Assembly (NCBI RefSeq): GCF_024722015.1
Contig: NZ_JANQBD010000025.1
Location: forward strand, 1 to 64,000
Direction of reading: 5' to 3'
Source: Paenibacillus radicis (ex Xue et al. 2023)
Lineage (GTDB): Bacteria; Bacillota; Bacilli; Paenibacillales; NBRC-103111
DNA length: 64,000 nt
The translations under genes were made by a program, and so were the position numbers. This document shows positions 17,018 through 26,631 of this stretch, piece after piece (within the stretch, counting starts at the first letter, position 1; every line of letters starts with the position of its first letter). The notes below the pieces were generated by a model, which was given only the letters and a program-made list of their open reading frames with translations, did no database searches and was not told where the DNA came from.

Positions 17018-17047
17018 AAAAAAATAAACCGACTTTTGTCGGTTTAG
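17018..17047 (-). terminator. Intrinsic terminator after the PucR-type gene
   Basis: Reading minus, AAACCGAC-AAAA-GTCGGTTT is followed by ATTTTTTT. It lies about 107 nt downstream of the regulator stop and upstream of pyrC, so pyrC needs its own promoter in the 75 bp between. Confidence 0.88.
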
Positions 17048-17153
17048 CCAAGAGTAAAAGGTGAGTCCCGCACTCCAAGGGTTTCTTCAGTATTCGATGC
17101 TGACAATGTTCCAAAAGTTACTTCGTTATCCATGCAAACTTTTTATACCAACG

Positions 17154-18824
17154 CTACACATTTCCCGACTGGAGGATTTGGTCTATTTTCAGTCCCATAT
17201 GCAGCAACAATCGTTTTTCCGCATCATGAACACTGCAGCCGGTTAGCTGTTCTATTTTTTGCAGCCGGTATTTCATCGTATTAACATGAACGAACAGCTT
17301 CTCCGCCGTTTCAGCCAGGGAGCAATTGTTTGCAAAATATTCCCTCAAGGTGACCACAAGACTTGCATTGCTGCTCCAATCGTATTCCACCAGCTTGCCG
17401 ATCGTTTCCGAATAGATATCCTCCATTTCCTTCCAATCATTAACTTGACCTAGTACACGAAAAATACCCAAATCCTCGTAATGGACACAGCCTGTTTTTC
17501 CACTGATCGGCTTTCCCAGCTGAATTGCTTTAACCGCTTCCTTATATCCTTGATGAATGCCCTCCAAGCCCTGATAAAATCTTCCAACGCCAACGGTAAA
17601 CGACAATTCATCGAATTCTTGTGAAAGCTGCCGGCGCGCGGATTCCGCTAAATCCATGATCGAGCTGTTATGCGGGTCATTGGTGTAGGGTAACGTTCCC
17701 GCTCCAACCGCGGGCTCCCGATGATAAAGTACAACGATAAGTTCTTTTCTAACTGTAATAATAGCCTTTTGGGCATCGAATCGAAAAATATCATTTACTT
17801 TCAGCAGAAGCTTTCGTTTGCGTTCCTGAAACCACAGCGCTTCATTCTCACGTTTTACAACAGGCTGCGGAGAGCTGGAATAAGCAATAGCAAACACTTG
17901 ATAGTCCTTCGACAAATTCCAATTGAACATCTTGCCCTTCTCAATAACTTCGGCTTTATCCGCAACATTGCCCGTCAGCACCTCGGATAAAAAATCATCT
18001 TTGAAGGTTTGTTCCACATCTGCTCTCGTAATCACTTTTAAAAATTCAAGGGCCATTAACAATACCGTACGATCCAGCACAAGAAAATCACGCTCAACAA
18101 ATTCTCTTTTCGTTTGCCAGCAGGTAACATCTCCGTACAATTCATCGTTCAAAAAGAGCGGCGTTACTATGCATGGTGTGCTCTGATGATCAAGCATTCG
18201 CTCCATCCTGATGGAACGTTTGGCTATTTTCAGCTCGTTTTTTTGCGCCCGGGTCAGAGCAGCGACTGTTTTCCCCCACGAAATACCTTCCAATGCCGGA
18301 ACTTCCGATCCAACTGTAATAATATTTTCTGTCATTTGCTGCACAGCTTCAACCAAAGACGGGATTCCCTTCCCACCCATAGCCAGCTCAGTAATCCACT
18401 GAAAAAACTTTTCCAGCTGCTCCTTGCCCAGGTCCGACTTATTCAATCGAAGCTCCATCAACGGAGTCATAATATCCAGATAAGAGACTTCATCTTCTAT
18501 TTCTATTATTGGAAACCCAAGACGGTTCCCGGCTTCGATGATCACCTCTGGAATTTCCTTCACATAACGTTCGGTCTTAATAGCTAAGGCTGAGCTTCCA
18601 ACATCATGCAGCTGCTGAACCAAATGTCCGATAGCCTCTGGATCGTCCTTGATCGGGTACAGGCTGGTCAACAGCAAGTCGTTTCCTTTTAACCACCGAA
18701 TAACATCCGGCACTTCCATGACTGTAATATAGTCAATCGTTCTATGAAGCCCCTTCTCTCCGGCAACTACCTTACACTGAACCAGTCCGCCGATTTGCAT
18801 AGCTTCCTTTACGCTGACTCCCAT
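17154..18824 (-). CDS. PucR family transcriptional regulator
   Basis: Cytoplasmic DNA-binding regulator, 556 aa. N-terminal PucR ligand-sensing domain (about 8-125, starting VKEAMQIGGLVQCKVVAG), a middle CdaR/GGDEF-like domain (about 290-430), and a C-terminal HTH_30 (about 490-548, NCSLAETAEKLFVHVNTMKYRL). Homologues control purine, allantoin, hydantoin or pyrimidine catabolism, usually activating in response to a pathway intermediate. Divergent from carA and upstream of pyrC/deoB and the importer, it is the likely local regulator of this locus. This supports a catabolic rather than biosynthetic reading, because the biosynthetic pathway of Bacillales uses PyrR attenuation. Confidence 0.9.
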   Translation of the reverse strand: MGVSVKEAMQIGGLVQCKVVAGEKGLHRTIDYITVMEVPDVIRWLKGNDLLLTSLYPIKDDPEAIGHLVQQLHDVGSSALAIKTERYVKEIPEVIIEAGNRLGFPIIEIEDEVSYLDIMTPLMELRLNKSDLGKEQLEKFFQWITELAMGGKGIPSLVEAVQQMTENIITVGSEVPALEGISWGKTVAALTRAQKNELKIAKRSIRMERMLDHQSTPCIVTPLFLNDELYGDVTCWQTKREFVERDFLVLDRTVLLMALEFLKVITRADVEQTFKDDFLSEVLTGNVADKAEVIEKGKMFNWNLSKDYQVFAIAYSSSPQPVVKRENEALWFQERKRKLLLKVNDIFRFDAQKAIITVRKELIVVLYHREPAVGAGTLPYTNDPHNSSIMDLAESARRQLSQEFDELSFTVGVGRFYQGLEGIHQGYKEAVKAIQLGKPISGKTGCVHYEDLGIFRVLGQVNDWKEMEDIYSETIGKLVEYDWSSNASLVVTLREYFANNCSLAETAEKLFVHVNTMKYRLQKIEQLTGCSVHDAEKRLLLHMGLKIDQILQSGNV

Positions 18825-18873
18825 TGATCCACCTCTTCTTTCTGTCGGTTAAAATTTCCATATGGATAATGTA

Positions 18874-18886
18874 CGTTATTATAACG
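18874..18886. promoter_or_regulatory. Perfect palindrome in the regulator promoter region
   Basis: CGTTATTATAACG is a 6-1-6 inverted repeat whose minus strand contains TATAAT (complement at 18878-18883), 50 bp upstream of the PucR-type start codon. It could be the -10 element and an autoregulatory operator in one. No convincing -35 is seen 17 bp further upstream, and no second copy was found before the other operons. Confidence 0.35.
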
Positions 18887-19004
18887 AAAAGAAATCGATT
18901 ATACACTATTCGCATTTGCTTCATTCAGTATGAGAAAAACAGATAAATCGATATTATTATACTTTTCCGAGTCAAAAGCAAGAAACAGGGGCAATTTAAG
19001 GTAT

Positions 19005-19038
19005 TGTATATTTATTCATTTTAATGTATATTTAATCA
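19005..19038 (+). promoter_or_regulatory. Tandem ARG boxes (ArgR/AhrC operator) upstream of carA
   Basis: TGTATATTTATTCA (19005-19018) and TGTATATTTAATCA (19025-19038) match the 14-bp ARG-box core TGAATwwwwATTCA at 13 and 12 positions. Their centres are 20 bp apart, the arrangement bound by one ArgR hexamer. A TTGACT hexamer (19043-19048) follows. This suggests that carAB is repressed by arginine; no PyrR-type attenuator was seen in the leader. Confidence 0.65.
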
Positions 19039-19104
19039 CAAATTGACTTACTCGAGCTATTATCCCTCATATTCCATATAAATATTTTTTAGGAGTGAAT
19101 CATC

Positions 19105-20289
19105 ATGAATGCGAAATTGTTGTTGGAGGATGGAACCGTATTTGAAGGAAAAGCTTTTGGCGGCGAAGGAGAAACCTCCGGAGAGGTCGTATTTCACACC
19201 GGTATGACCGGCTATCAGGAAATATTATCGGACCCTTCCTATTGTGGGCAAATGATTGCTATGACCTATCCGTTAATCGGAAACTACGGGATAAACCGGG
19301 ATGATTTCGAAGCTATTCGCCCCTGGGTACAGGGCTTTATTGTAAGGAATCACGAGCTCGCGCCCAGCAATTGGAGATCCTCCATGAACCTTAATGCTGT
19401 GCTGAAGCAATACGGCATACCCGGGATAAGCGGCATTGATACAAGGATGCTGACACGAATTATTCGGCAGCACGGCACGATGAAGGGACTGCTCTCAACC
19501 AGCAGCAAGCCGCTTGCAGCACTGCAAGAACAGCTTCATGCCATGAAGCCGCTGCGCAATCAAGTGTCGCTCGTTTCGACGCCGCAGCCATACCGCAGTC
19601 CGGGCGCCAAGGAACGTATCGTGGTAGTAGATTTCGGCTGTAAATTAGGCATGCTTCGCGAGCTTAGCGGTAGGGGCTGCGATGTTGTCGTCGTTCCTCA
19701 CGATTCAACCGCGGATCAAATCCGCAGCTTTAATCCTGACGGCGTCCTGCTGTCCAACGGTCCCGGAGACCCTAAGGATTCGGCTCACGTCATACCGGTG
19801 ATTCGCGAGCTTCTTGGTGAAATTCCGCTGTTCGGAATTTGTCTTGGGCATCAGCTATTCGCACTCGCCTGCGGTGCCGACACCGGCAAGCTGGCCTTCG
19901 GCCATCGCGGCTCCAATCATCCTGTAAAGGAAGTGGCCACAGGACATTGTCTTATCACATCACAAAACCACGGATATACCGTAATCGATGCTACAGTAGC
20001 TTCAACCGACCTTATGATCACTCATATTAATAATAATGATGGCACTATTGAAGGACTTAAGCACAGCTATCACCCTGCTTTTTCCGTACAATTTCATCCC
20101 GAGGCAGCTCCTGGGCCTTATGACAGCAACACTTTGTTTGATCAATTTTTGGATATGATTCACCAATTCCAACGCAATCGTGCTTTAGGAAACCTTTTAG
20201 AAAGCTCAACAGGCAAACACAAAGCTCATACAGCATCTTCTGAAATTCTCTCACATAAAGGAGCCCAATTGGTATATGCCGAAAAATAA
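19105..20289 (+). CDS. carA: Carbamoyl-phosphate synthase small (glutaminase) subunit
   Basis: Hydrolyses glutamine and passes ammonia to CarB for carbamoyl phosphate, precursor of arginine and pyrimidines. N-terminal CPSase small domain (LLLEDGTVFEGKAFGG, VFHTGMTGYQEI), then a class I glutaminase with nucleophile Cys in FGICLGHQ and His/Glu in QFHPEAAPGP. Its 394 aa is 30-40 longer than B. subtilis PyrAA/CarA because of a C-terminal tail after the glutaminase domain that overlaps carB by 14 nt. AGGAGTG lies 7 nt before the ATG. The tandem ARG boxes upstream argue for arginine control. Confidence 0.96.
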   Translation: MNAKLLLEDGTVFEGKAFGGEGETSGEVVFHTGMTGYQEILSDPSYCGQMIAMTYPLIGNYGINRDDFEAIRPWVQGFIVRNHELAPSNWRSSMNLNAVLKQYGIPGISGIDTRMLTRIIRQHGTMKGLLSTSSKPLAALQEQLHAMKPLRNQVSLVSTPQPYRSPGAKERIVVVDFGCKLGMLRELSGRGCDVVVVPHDSTADQIRSFNPDGVLLSNGPGDPKDSAHVIPVIRELLGEIPLFGICLGHQLFALACGADTGKLAFGHRGSNHPVKEVATGHCLITSQNHGYTVIDATVASTDLMITHINNNDGTIEGLKHSYHPAFSVQFHPEAAPGPYDSNTLFDQFLDMIHQFQRNRALGNLLESSTGKHKAHTASSEILSHKGAQLVYAEK

Positions 20290-23200
20290 CGCTTATCAAA
20301 AAATTCTCATTATTGGCTCAGGCCCTATCGTGATCGGGCAAGCAGCCGAATTCGACTATGCCGGCACACAAGCCTGCGAAGCGCTAAAGGAAGAAGGCGT
20401 GGAGGTGGTGCTCATCAACAGCAATCCGGCCACTATTATGACCGACTCCACATTTGCCGACAAGGTATACATGGAGCCTATCACTCTGGAATTTGTCAAA
20501 CAGATCATTCGAAAAGAACGTCCTGACGGCTTACTTGCTACTCTTGGCGGACAAACGGGGCTCAATATGGCGATGGAGCTTGCTAATGACGGTATCCTCG
20601 CTAGTGAAAATGTAAAGCTTCTCGGAACTCAATTGGAGCCCATCCGTAAAGCCGAGGACCGCGAGCTGTTTCGCGAGCTGATGAAGGAGCTGCGACAGCC
20701 CGTTCCGCAGAGCATCATAGTTACAGAGGCCAATGCAGCGCTTCAATTTGCGGCTCAGATCGGCTATCCTGTCATCGTTCGTCCCGCCTATACGTTAGGG
20801 GGAACCGGTGGAGGCATCGCCAAGGATGCTGAAGAGCTGCTGGATATTGTTCGATCCGGCTTGCACTGCAGCCCCATCGGCCAATGTCTGGTAGAAAAAA
20901 GCATTGCCGGCATGAAGGAAATCGAGTATGAAGTCATGCGTGATGCTAATGACAATTGTATGGTTATTTGCAATATGGAAAATTTCGATCCGGTAGGCGT
21001 TCACACTGGAGATAGCATTGTCGTAGCCCCAAGCCAAACGTTATCTGACCGAGAATATCAAATGCTGCGCACGGCCTCCATACAAATTGTGCGGGCACTC
21101 GGTATCGAGGGCGGCTGCAATGTGCAATTCGCGCTGGACCCGGACAGCTACCAATATTACGTTATTGAAGTGAATCCGCGGGTCAGCCGTTCATCAGCGC
21201 TGGCATCCAAAGCGACAGGTTATCCCATTGCCAAGATGGCTGCAAAAATCGCAATGGGTTATACGCTTGATGAGATTATTAACCCGGTCACTGGTAAAAC
21301 CTACGCCTTCTTCGAGCCGGCATTGGATTATGTCGTTACCAAAATTCCACGCTGGCCCTTTGATAAATTTCCGAACGCCAACCGGAAGCTTGGAACTCAA
21401 ATGAAGGCTACCGGAGAAGTTATGGCCATTGGCCGCAGCTTCGAGGAATCGCTTCAGAAGGCCGTCCGCTCCCTTGAAATTGGCACCGTGCGGCTGCATC
21501 TCCCTGAAACTAAACAGCTCACTCAAGCGGAGCTGCAGATAAGACTGCAGAAAGCAGATGATGAAAGGCTGTTTCTGATCGCAGAGTCTTTTCAAAGGGG
21601 ATATACAGTCGATGAAATTCATCGTCTAACTCATATAGATCAATGGTTCTTACAAAAAATTGAACAATTGGTTGTATTCGAGCAGCAGCTGATAGAGGAA
21701 GATCTTTCGGATGCTCAGCTCCTGGAGGCCAAAAAGCTGGGCTTTAGCGATCAAGCTATTGCGGATATACGCCACTCTGCGAATGCCTCCTTCCGGTTTA
21801 CAGCGGCTCGCGACATTGAAGAACGCAGGTATCGTTCAGGCATCATTCCAGTATTTAAAATGGTGGACAGCTGTTCCGCTGAATTCGAGGCGACTTCATC
21901 GTATTATTATTCGACCTATGAAATAGAAAATGAGACACCTGAGTCAATCAAACCCAAAATCGTAGTATTAGGTTCCGGTCCCATACGCATCGGGCAAGGC
22001 ATCGAATTCGATTATTCCACCGTTCATGCGGTCAAGGCTATTCAAGAGGCCGGGTATGAAGCGGTTATTATCAATAATAATCCGGAGACCGTATCAACGG
22101 ATTTCAATATTTCGGATCGATTATATTTTGAACCGCTCCATCTTGAGGACGTCATTCATATTATTAATCATGAACAGCCTGAAGGGGTTATCGTGCAATT
22201 CGGCGGGCAGACGGCTATTAAGCTGGCTGCAGCTTTAGCTGAGCGGGGCATTCGCATTATTGGCACGAGCTTTGCCGGAATCGATACGGCTGAAGATCGT
22301 AAAAAATTCGAACTGCTCCTCCGGGAGCTGCAAATTCCGCAGCCTTCGGGAGACACCGCCCATTCGATCAAGGAGGCTGTGACGGCCGCAGAGCGAATCG
22401 GCTATCCCGTTTTAGTGCGTCCCTCCTATGTGCTTGGAGGACGCGCTATGGAAATTGTGCATTCCGCCTTGGAGCTAGTCACTTACATGGAACGTGCGGT
22501 TCAGGTTAATCCCTTGCATCCTGTCTTAATCGATCGATACATGCATGGAATTGAGGCGGAAGTAGACGCAATTTATGATGGTACAACGCTCCTGATTCCT
22601 GGAATTATGGAACAAATCGAACGGACAGGGGTACATTCCGGGGATTCAATTGCAGTGTATCCTCCACAAAGCTTGTCACGAGGCGTCAAAGAGCAAATCG
22701 TTGATATAACAACGAAGCTGTCCAAGCATCTGAATGTTATAGGCCTCGTTAATATTCAGTTTTTAGTGGTGCAGGAGCAAGTGTATGTCATCGAAGTCAA
22801 TCCCCGCGCCTCAAGAACGGTTCCATTTATGAGCAAAATCACGAATGTACCGATGGCTAATATAGCAACCAAAGTATCCTTGGGGCAAAGCCTTGCTTCA
22901 TTCGGTTTTCCAGAGGGTCTGTTGAAGGAAGCCGACGAAGTTTCAGTTAAAGTTCCGGTGTTTTCTCTTCATAAGCTAAGCGGTGTGGAGATTGCGTTAA
23001 GTCCTGAAATGAAATCCACAGGCGAGGTTATCGGGAGAGACCCAGTGTATGCAAAAGCGTTGTATAAAGGCTTGCTTGCCGCAGGGATGAAGCTGCCTGC
23101 CCAAGGAACCGTCATCGCTTCCATTGCTGACAAGGATAAAGCAGCGGCTGTTGAACCGCTAAGAAAGCTGTTCCGGCTTGGGTACCGGATTATCGCAACT

Positions 23201-23464
23201 CCCGGGACCGCCCGGCTGCTTCAAGCGAACCATATTCCGGCTGCCAGCTATAACATGGAAGAGCTTATCCATTCGCTGCGAAGCTTCAAAGCAGACCTGT
23301 TAGTCAACATGGTGACAACAGGAAAAGCTGCTTCCAGCAACGGCTTCCAACTTCGGCGCGAGGCCATCGAAAGCGGACTTGTGTGCCTAACCTCGATGGA
23401 TACCGTGCACGCCTATACAAATGTGCTGGAAACGGTGTATTTCACACCGTTCGCCATTCGTTAA
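20276..23464 (+). CDS. carB: Carbamoyl-phosphate synthase large subunit
   Basis: ATP-dependent synthesis of carbamoyl phosphate from bicarbonate and ammonia; 1,062 aa. Two homologous synthetase halves start KILIIGSGPIVIGQAAEFDYAG and KIVVLGSGPIRIGQGIEFDYS, each with an ATP-grasp fold (VEKSIAGMKEIEYEVMRD; IDRYMHGIEAEVDA) and the VIEVNPR motif. The C-terminal MGS-like domain (about 930-1062) binds allosteric effectors. The start overlaps carA by 14 nt. Length is nearer B. subtilis PyrAB (1,071) than CarB (1,030), although the operator looks arginine-type, so it may serve both pathways. Confidence 0.97.
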   Translation: MPKNNAYQKILIIGSGPIVIGQAAEFDYAGTQACEALKEEGVEVVLINSNPATIMTDSTFADKVYMEPITLEFVKQIIRKERPDGLLATLGGQTGLNMAMELANDGILASENVKLLGTQLEPIRKAEDRELFRELMKELRQPVPQSIIVTEANAALQFAAQIGYPVIVRPAYTLGGTGGGIAKDAEELLDIVRSGLHCSPIGQCLVEKSIAGMKEIEYEVMRDANDNCMVICNMENFDPVGVHTGDSIVVAPSQTLSDREYQMLRTASIQIVRALGIEGGCNVQFALDPDSYQYYVIEVNPRVSRSSALASKATGYPIAKMAAKIAMGYTLDEIINPVTGKTYAFFEPALDYVVTKIPRWPFDKFPNANRKLGTQMKATGEVMAIGRSFEESLQKAVRSLEIGTVRLHLPETKQLTQAELQIRLQKADDERLFLIAESFQRGYTVDEIHRLTHIDQWFLQKIEQLVVFEQQLIEEDLSDAQLLEAKKLGFSDQAIADIRHSANASFRFTAARDIEERRYRSGIIPVFKMVDSCSAEFEATSSYYYSTYEIENETPESIKPKIVVLGSGPIRIGQGIEFDYSTVHAVKAIQEAGYEAVIINNNPETVSTDFNISDRLYFEPLHLEDVIHIINHEQPEGVIVQFGGQTAIKLAAALAERGIRIIGTSFAGIDTAEDRKKFELLLRELQIPQPSGDTAHSIKEAVTAAERIGYPVLVRPSYVLGGRAMEIVHSALELVTYMERAVQVNPLHPVLIDRYMHGIEAEVDAIYDGTTLLIPGIMEQIERTGVHSGDSIAVYPPQSLSRGVKEQIVDITTKLSKHLNVIGLVNIQFLVVQEQVYVIEVNPRASRTVPFMSKITNVPMANIATKVSLGQSLASFGFPEGLLKEADEVSVKVPVFSLHKLSGVEIALSPEMKSTGEVIGRDPVYAKALYKGLLAAGMKLPAQGTVIASIADKDKAAAVEPLRKLFRLGYRIIATPGTARLLQANHIPAASYNMEELIHSLRSFKADLLVNMVTTGKAASSNGFQLRREAIESGLVCLTSMDTVHAYTNVLETVYFTPFAIR

Positions 23465-23519
23465 GGATACGCGGCTTCGTATTTTGGGTGGATGATCTCG
23501 TTTGCGCTTTTTGTTAAGG

Positions 23520-23557
23520 AAATGGAGTGGAAGCTGCATGATCGCTTCCACTCCATT
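23520..23557. terminator. Bidirectional terminator hairpin between carB and the convergent gene
   Basis: AATGGAGTGGAAGC pairs perfectly with GCTTCCACTCCATT across a 9-nt loop. The T-tracts are short on both sides (TTCTCTT and TTTCCTT). It separates two convergent genes. Confidence 0.7.
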
Positions 23558-23598
23558 CTCTTAGTCCTTACGAAACATCACTCCAAGCCGAAGCATGT

Positions 23599-25062
23599 TC
23601 ACGGTGCTCCAATAAGCAGTGGAAAATGTGTCAGCATTGCTAATTGTGCTTCCCCTTGCTCACTCACTCCTGCTTTTGTGTAATCGATTGTCATTGGCAG
23701 CTTGATTTGGACACTATAATTTCCGAAAGGAACCTGCTTGCCGTCTGAATCCTTTTGATCCCAACTAAATGTCAACTCCTCGCTTCCGCCGCTTTCAAAT
23801 ACGGCTTTCGATGCGGGGATTTTTCCTGACCAGACCAGCTCCGGTTTAATACGGCCAGCGCCGATGTCCAGTTGACGGGTAATCTCAATTGTGAAGGACG
23901 TTGATGGATTCAATTCCAATTCGTCTATGCTTACATTTCTGATTGCGTAGCGTAAACCTACTTCTTGGCCTCTGGAAAAGTAAGCTTCCGGATTGATCAT
24001 TTCCCCATTCATAACAACTATGGATAAATCAAACGGATAGTTTCTCCATCCGGCGCCCAGCTCATATTGATGAGTCTTTTTTACGCCTGTAATTTCCTTA
24101 GGGATAACTGCTGCCGGAGGTATATATAGAGCAGGATCATCTTCCGGGTTTATTTGATAAATCCAACAATCCCCAAGCCAATCGCTATGAATATGATGCC
24201 AGCCTCCGCCATGCTCGAACACCGTTACCTTCTGTGGAGTCAATCGGCCGAGCTCCCGAGCTTGTTTATCCGGATGCTCGTATGCAATGGCAGAATCGGT
24301 CAGGATCATACTTCTTTCTTCTGACTTAAGATCCGGCGGATAGCCAACATGACTGTTGACCCAGCGCTTCCCTTCCCATGTATCGATGTACAACCATTCA
24401 TTATTTAATGTTATTTTTGCCTGCACTAGCTGGGGTGACAGCATGCCTGCAACCTCGCTCCCTGCATCCGGAGTACGGAACATTGGAGTTGGCGTCCGCA
24501 GATGTACCCATAAGCCGCTGCTGTTCGGTCCGTAAAACTCCGCATGCTGAATAATGGAAGATTTGGGATGAATCCATTTATAGCCAAGCCATGTTTCAAT
24601 CAGATAGTATTCTCCATCCGTATACACGGACCGGACTACTTGCGGAGAAATGGTTCCCAAGCTCTGTTTCATAGAAGCTTGCCGTGCCGGATACAAGTTT
24701 TCCTCTTGCATCAGCACCAGGTAGTCGTAATATTGCTCCTCAAATGGAGCGTTCTGCAATAGAACCCATTTATCCTCATTCGTTGTTTTAATTTGAAACC
24801 ACACTTTGCTTCCGTTCAAGAGCTTACGGTCCCAGCCATTTTCGGCTCCCGTTACTTGTACCGTCTGCGGGGCAGCATCGTAGAGCTGATTGCCGTCAAT
24901 ACCGTCATAGATAGGTGTTCTATCAGCCGTTAAGCTAATTTCTTGGGGAAGCTGCATACCTGTGGAACCGGATTCCGCTGCAAATGCAGCGTTCAAAACT
25001 GTGGAAGCCACGCTCCCGAGGAGCAGCACAAGCAGCATCAATAGAATTCGTTTAGGTTTCAT
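23599..25062 (-). CDS. Secreted protein with SH3-like repeats and a BsuPI-like C-terminal domain
   Basis: Exported protein of 487 aa. A Sec signal peptide (MKPKRILLMLLVLLLGSVAS...AFAAES) is followed by four or so repeats of about 70 residues ending in W/K-W-(I/V)-H/N (YKWIHPKSS, KRWVNSHVG, GDCWIYQINP), typical of bacterial SH3-like cell-wall modules. The last 130 residues, with FDWS/LVWSG...FSWDQKDSDGKQVPFGNY, resemble the intracellular proteinase inhibitor BsuPI fold. A wall-associated protease-modulating role is a guess. GGGAGG precedes the ATG, and the gene has its own 93-bp upstream gap after the amidase. Confidence 0.75.
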   Translation of the reverse strand: MKPKRILLMLLVLLLGSVASTVLNAAFAAESGSTGMQLPQEISLTADRTPIYDGIDGNQLYDAAPQTVQVTGAENGWDRKLLNGSKVWFQIKTTNEDKWVLLQNAPFEEQYYDYLVLMQEENLYPARQASMKQSLGTISPQVVRSVYTDGEYYLIETWLGYKWIHPKSSIIQHAEFYGPNSSGLWVHLRTPTPMFRTPDAGSEVAGMLSPQLVQAKITLNNEWLYIDTWEGKRWVNSHVGYPPDLKSEERSMILTDSAIAYEHPDKQARELGRLTPQKVTVFEHGGGWHHIHSDWLGDCWIYQINPEDDPALYIPPAAVIPKEITGVKKTHQYELGAGWRNYPFDLSIVVMNGEMINPEAYFSRGQEVGLRYAIRNVSIDELELNPSTSFTIEITRQLDIGAGRIKPELVWSGKIPASKAVFESGGSEELTFSWDQKDSDGKQVPFGNYSVQIKLPMTIDYTKAGVSEQGEAQLAMLTHFPLLIGAP

Positions 25063-25155
25063 TTCATTTCCTCCCTATCTAAATGTCTGATATACATTCA
25101 GACGCTCGGGAGGCTAAAAGGTTTCCAAACTGCAACGGCATTCCTCCATTGAAGT

Positions 25156-26631
25156 TTAAGCAAATTGAGGGGGAAAACGGTGATGGGTTGCTTGTTCAAA
25201 CCCGTAGGCTATTTTTATCAAAGTAGGCTCGCTAAATGCTCTACCTGAGAAGACTACACCAAAGGGACCCTTTGTATGATCACCATCCAAGTCTATAATG
25301 CCTGTCGAAGAATACCCCGCCGGAACCGCAATTAATGGATAGCCCAATCGTGCTGCAGTATATAGCCCGTCAACATCCCCAGGTAACATTAAGGCATCCA
25401 GACTGTATTTATCCAACACATAGTCTATTCCTTCATGAAGCGCCAACTCCATGTATTCCTGCTTCTTCTGCAAATAGGTTTCTTCAGTCAGTGCTGTTTC
25501 TTCAGACCTTATTAGCGTGTCCTGCCCATATTTCAAAGCAATCTCCGCATTCTTATTATTGTACTCAATCAGCTCTTCCAAAGAGTGAACCGGTACGGTA
25601 TCAGCCAACTGGGATAAGTAATTATTGAGACCTTTCTTAAATTCATACGTGATGACATCATTATTCCAGTTCATCTGCTCAACGTAGAGACTAACATGAT
25701 CAATAATTGTGGCTCCTTCATTTTTCAATGTAATAATGGCTGCTTCCATAATAGAAAGCCTTTCCTCATCCAAATGCTTATAATAATGTCTTGGAATGCC
25801 TATTCTTGCATGCTGTAAAAAGCCTGCTTCTAAAAATGGCGTGTAGTCTTGAAAATAATGCTTTTCGCTCGAAAATGTAGCACTATCATTGCTATCCACT
25901 CCAGTTAATGCTCCCAAAATAATGACAGCATCCGTTACCGTTCTAGCTATAGGTCCCGGAGTGTCTTGGCTGCAAGATATAGGAATAATCCCGCACCGGC
26001 TAACTAATCCTACCGTAGGTTTGATTCCTGCCAGGAAGTTTTGACAAGCAGGGCCTACAATAGATCCTGCCGTCTCCGTTCCTATAGCCGCCGCTCCCAA
26101 ATTCGCCGCTACCGCAGCAGCAGAGCCTGAGCTAGATCCGCTGATGAACAGCTCACCAGCACCATATGGATTTAGAACAAGTCCACCTCGCGAGCTGTAT
26201 CCCGCAGGCATCCGGCTTGACATGAAGTTGGACCATTCCGTCATATTCGTTTTTCCGAGCAATATGGCTCCCGCGGAACGGAGCTTAGACGCTACGAATG
26301 AATCTGCTGCCGCGAACGAATCGGCCAAAGCTACTGATCCTGCACTCGTATGCATATTATCCTTGGTATCTATATTATCCTTCAATAAAATGGGAATACC
26401 ATGCAGCTTTCCCCGGTTCCCTGTTTCTTTTCGTTCCATATCTAAAGCTCTTGCGATTTGTATAGCATCCGGATTGATTTCTAATATGGAATGAATTATT
26501 GGATCAAACTTATGAATCCGGTTCAGATATGCATTAACTAAATCCTCTGAGCTTATAGAACCTGCTTCCAAAGCAGTTTGCATACTTGTAATATCCGCTT
26601 CTACAATCCAATCCTGCAGCTTGATAGTCAC
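25156..26631 (-). CDS. Amidase signature family enzyme
   Basis: Hydrolyses amide bonds through a Ser-cisSer-Lys triad: Lys in PILLKDNIDTKDN, the serines in GSSSGSAAAVAA and TETAGSI. About 491 aa. The best start is GTG at 26629-26631 (GAGGGGAG 8 nt upstream); an in-frame TTG seven codons earlier overlaps that site. No signal peptide and no GatB/GatC neighbours, so this is a stand-alone amidase (related to plant-amidase-like and peptide-amidase-like proteins) rather than GatA. Substrate unknown. A terminator upstream separates it from the Rieske gene. Confidence 0.88.
   Translation of the reverse strand: MTIKLQDWIVEADITSMQTALEAGSISSEDLVNAYLNRIHKFDPIIHSILEINPDAIQIARALDMERKETGNRGKLHGIPILLKDNIDTKDNMHTSAGSVALADSFAAADSFVASKLRSAGAILLGKTNMTEWSNFMSSRMPAGYSSRGGLVLNPYGAGELFISGSSSGSAAAVAANLGAAAIGTETAGSIVGPACQNFLAGIKPTVGLVSRCGIIPISCSQDTPGPIARTVTDAVIILGALTGVDSNDSATFSSEKHYFQDYTPFLEAGFLQHARIGIPRHYYKHLDEERLSIMEAAIITLKNEGATIIDHVSLYVEQMNWNNDVITYEFKKGLNNYLSQLADTVPVHSLEELIEYNNKNAEIALKYGQDTLIRSEETALTEETYLQKKQEYMELALHEGIDYVLDKYSLDALMLPGDVDGLYTAARLGYPLIAVPAGYSSTGIIDLDGDHTKGPFGVVFSGRAFSEPTLIKIAYGFEQATHHRFPPQFA

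Noticed and set aside
20276..23464. carB as a frameshifted gene because of several overlapping short frames
   Set aside because: The 1,062-codon frame is uninterrupted and contains both synthetase halves and the C-terminal MGS domain.
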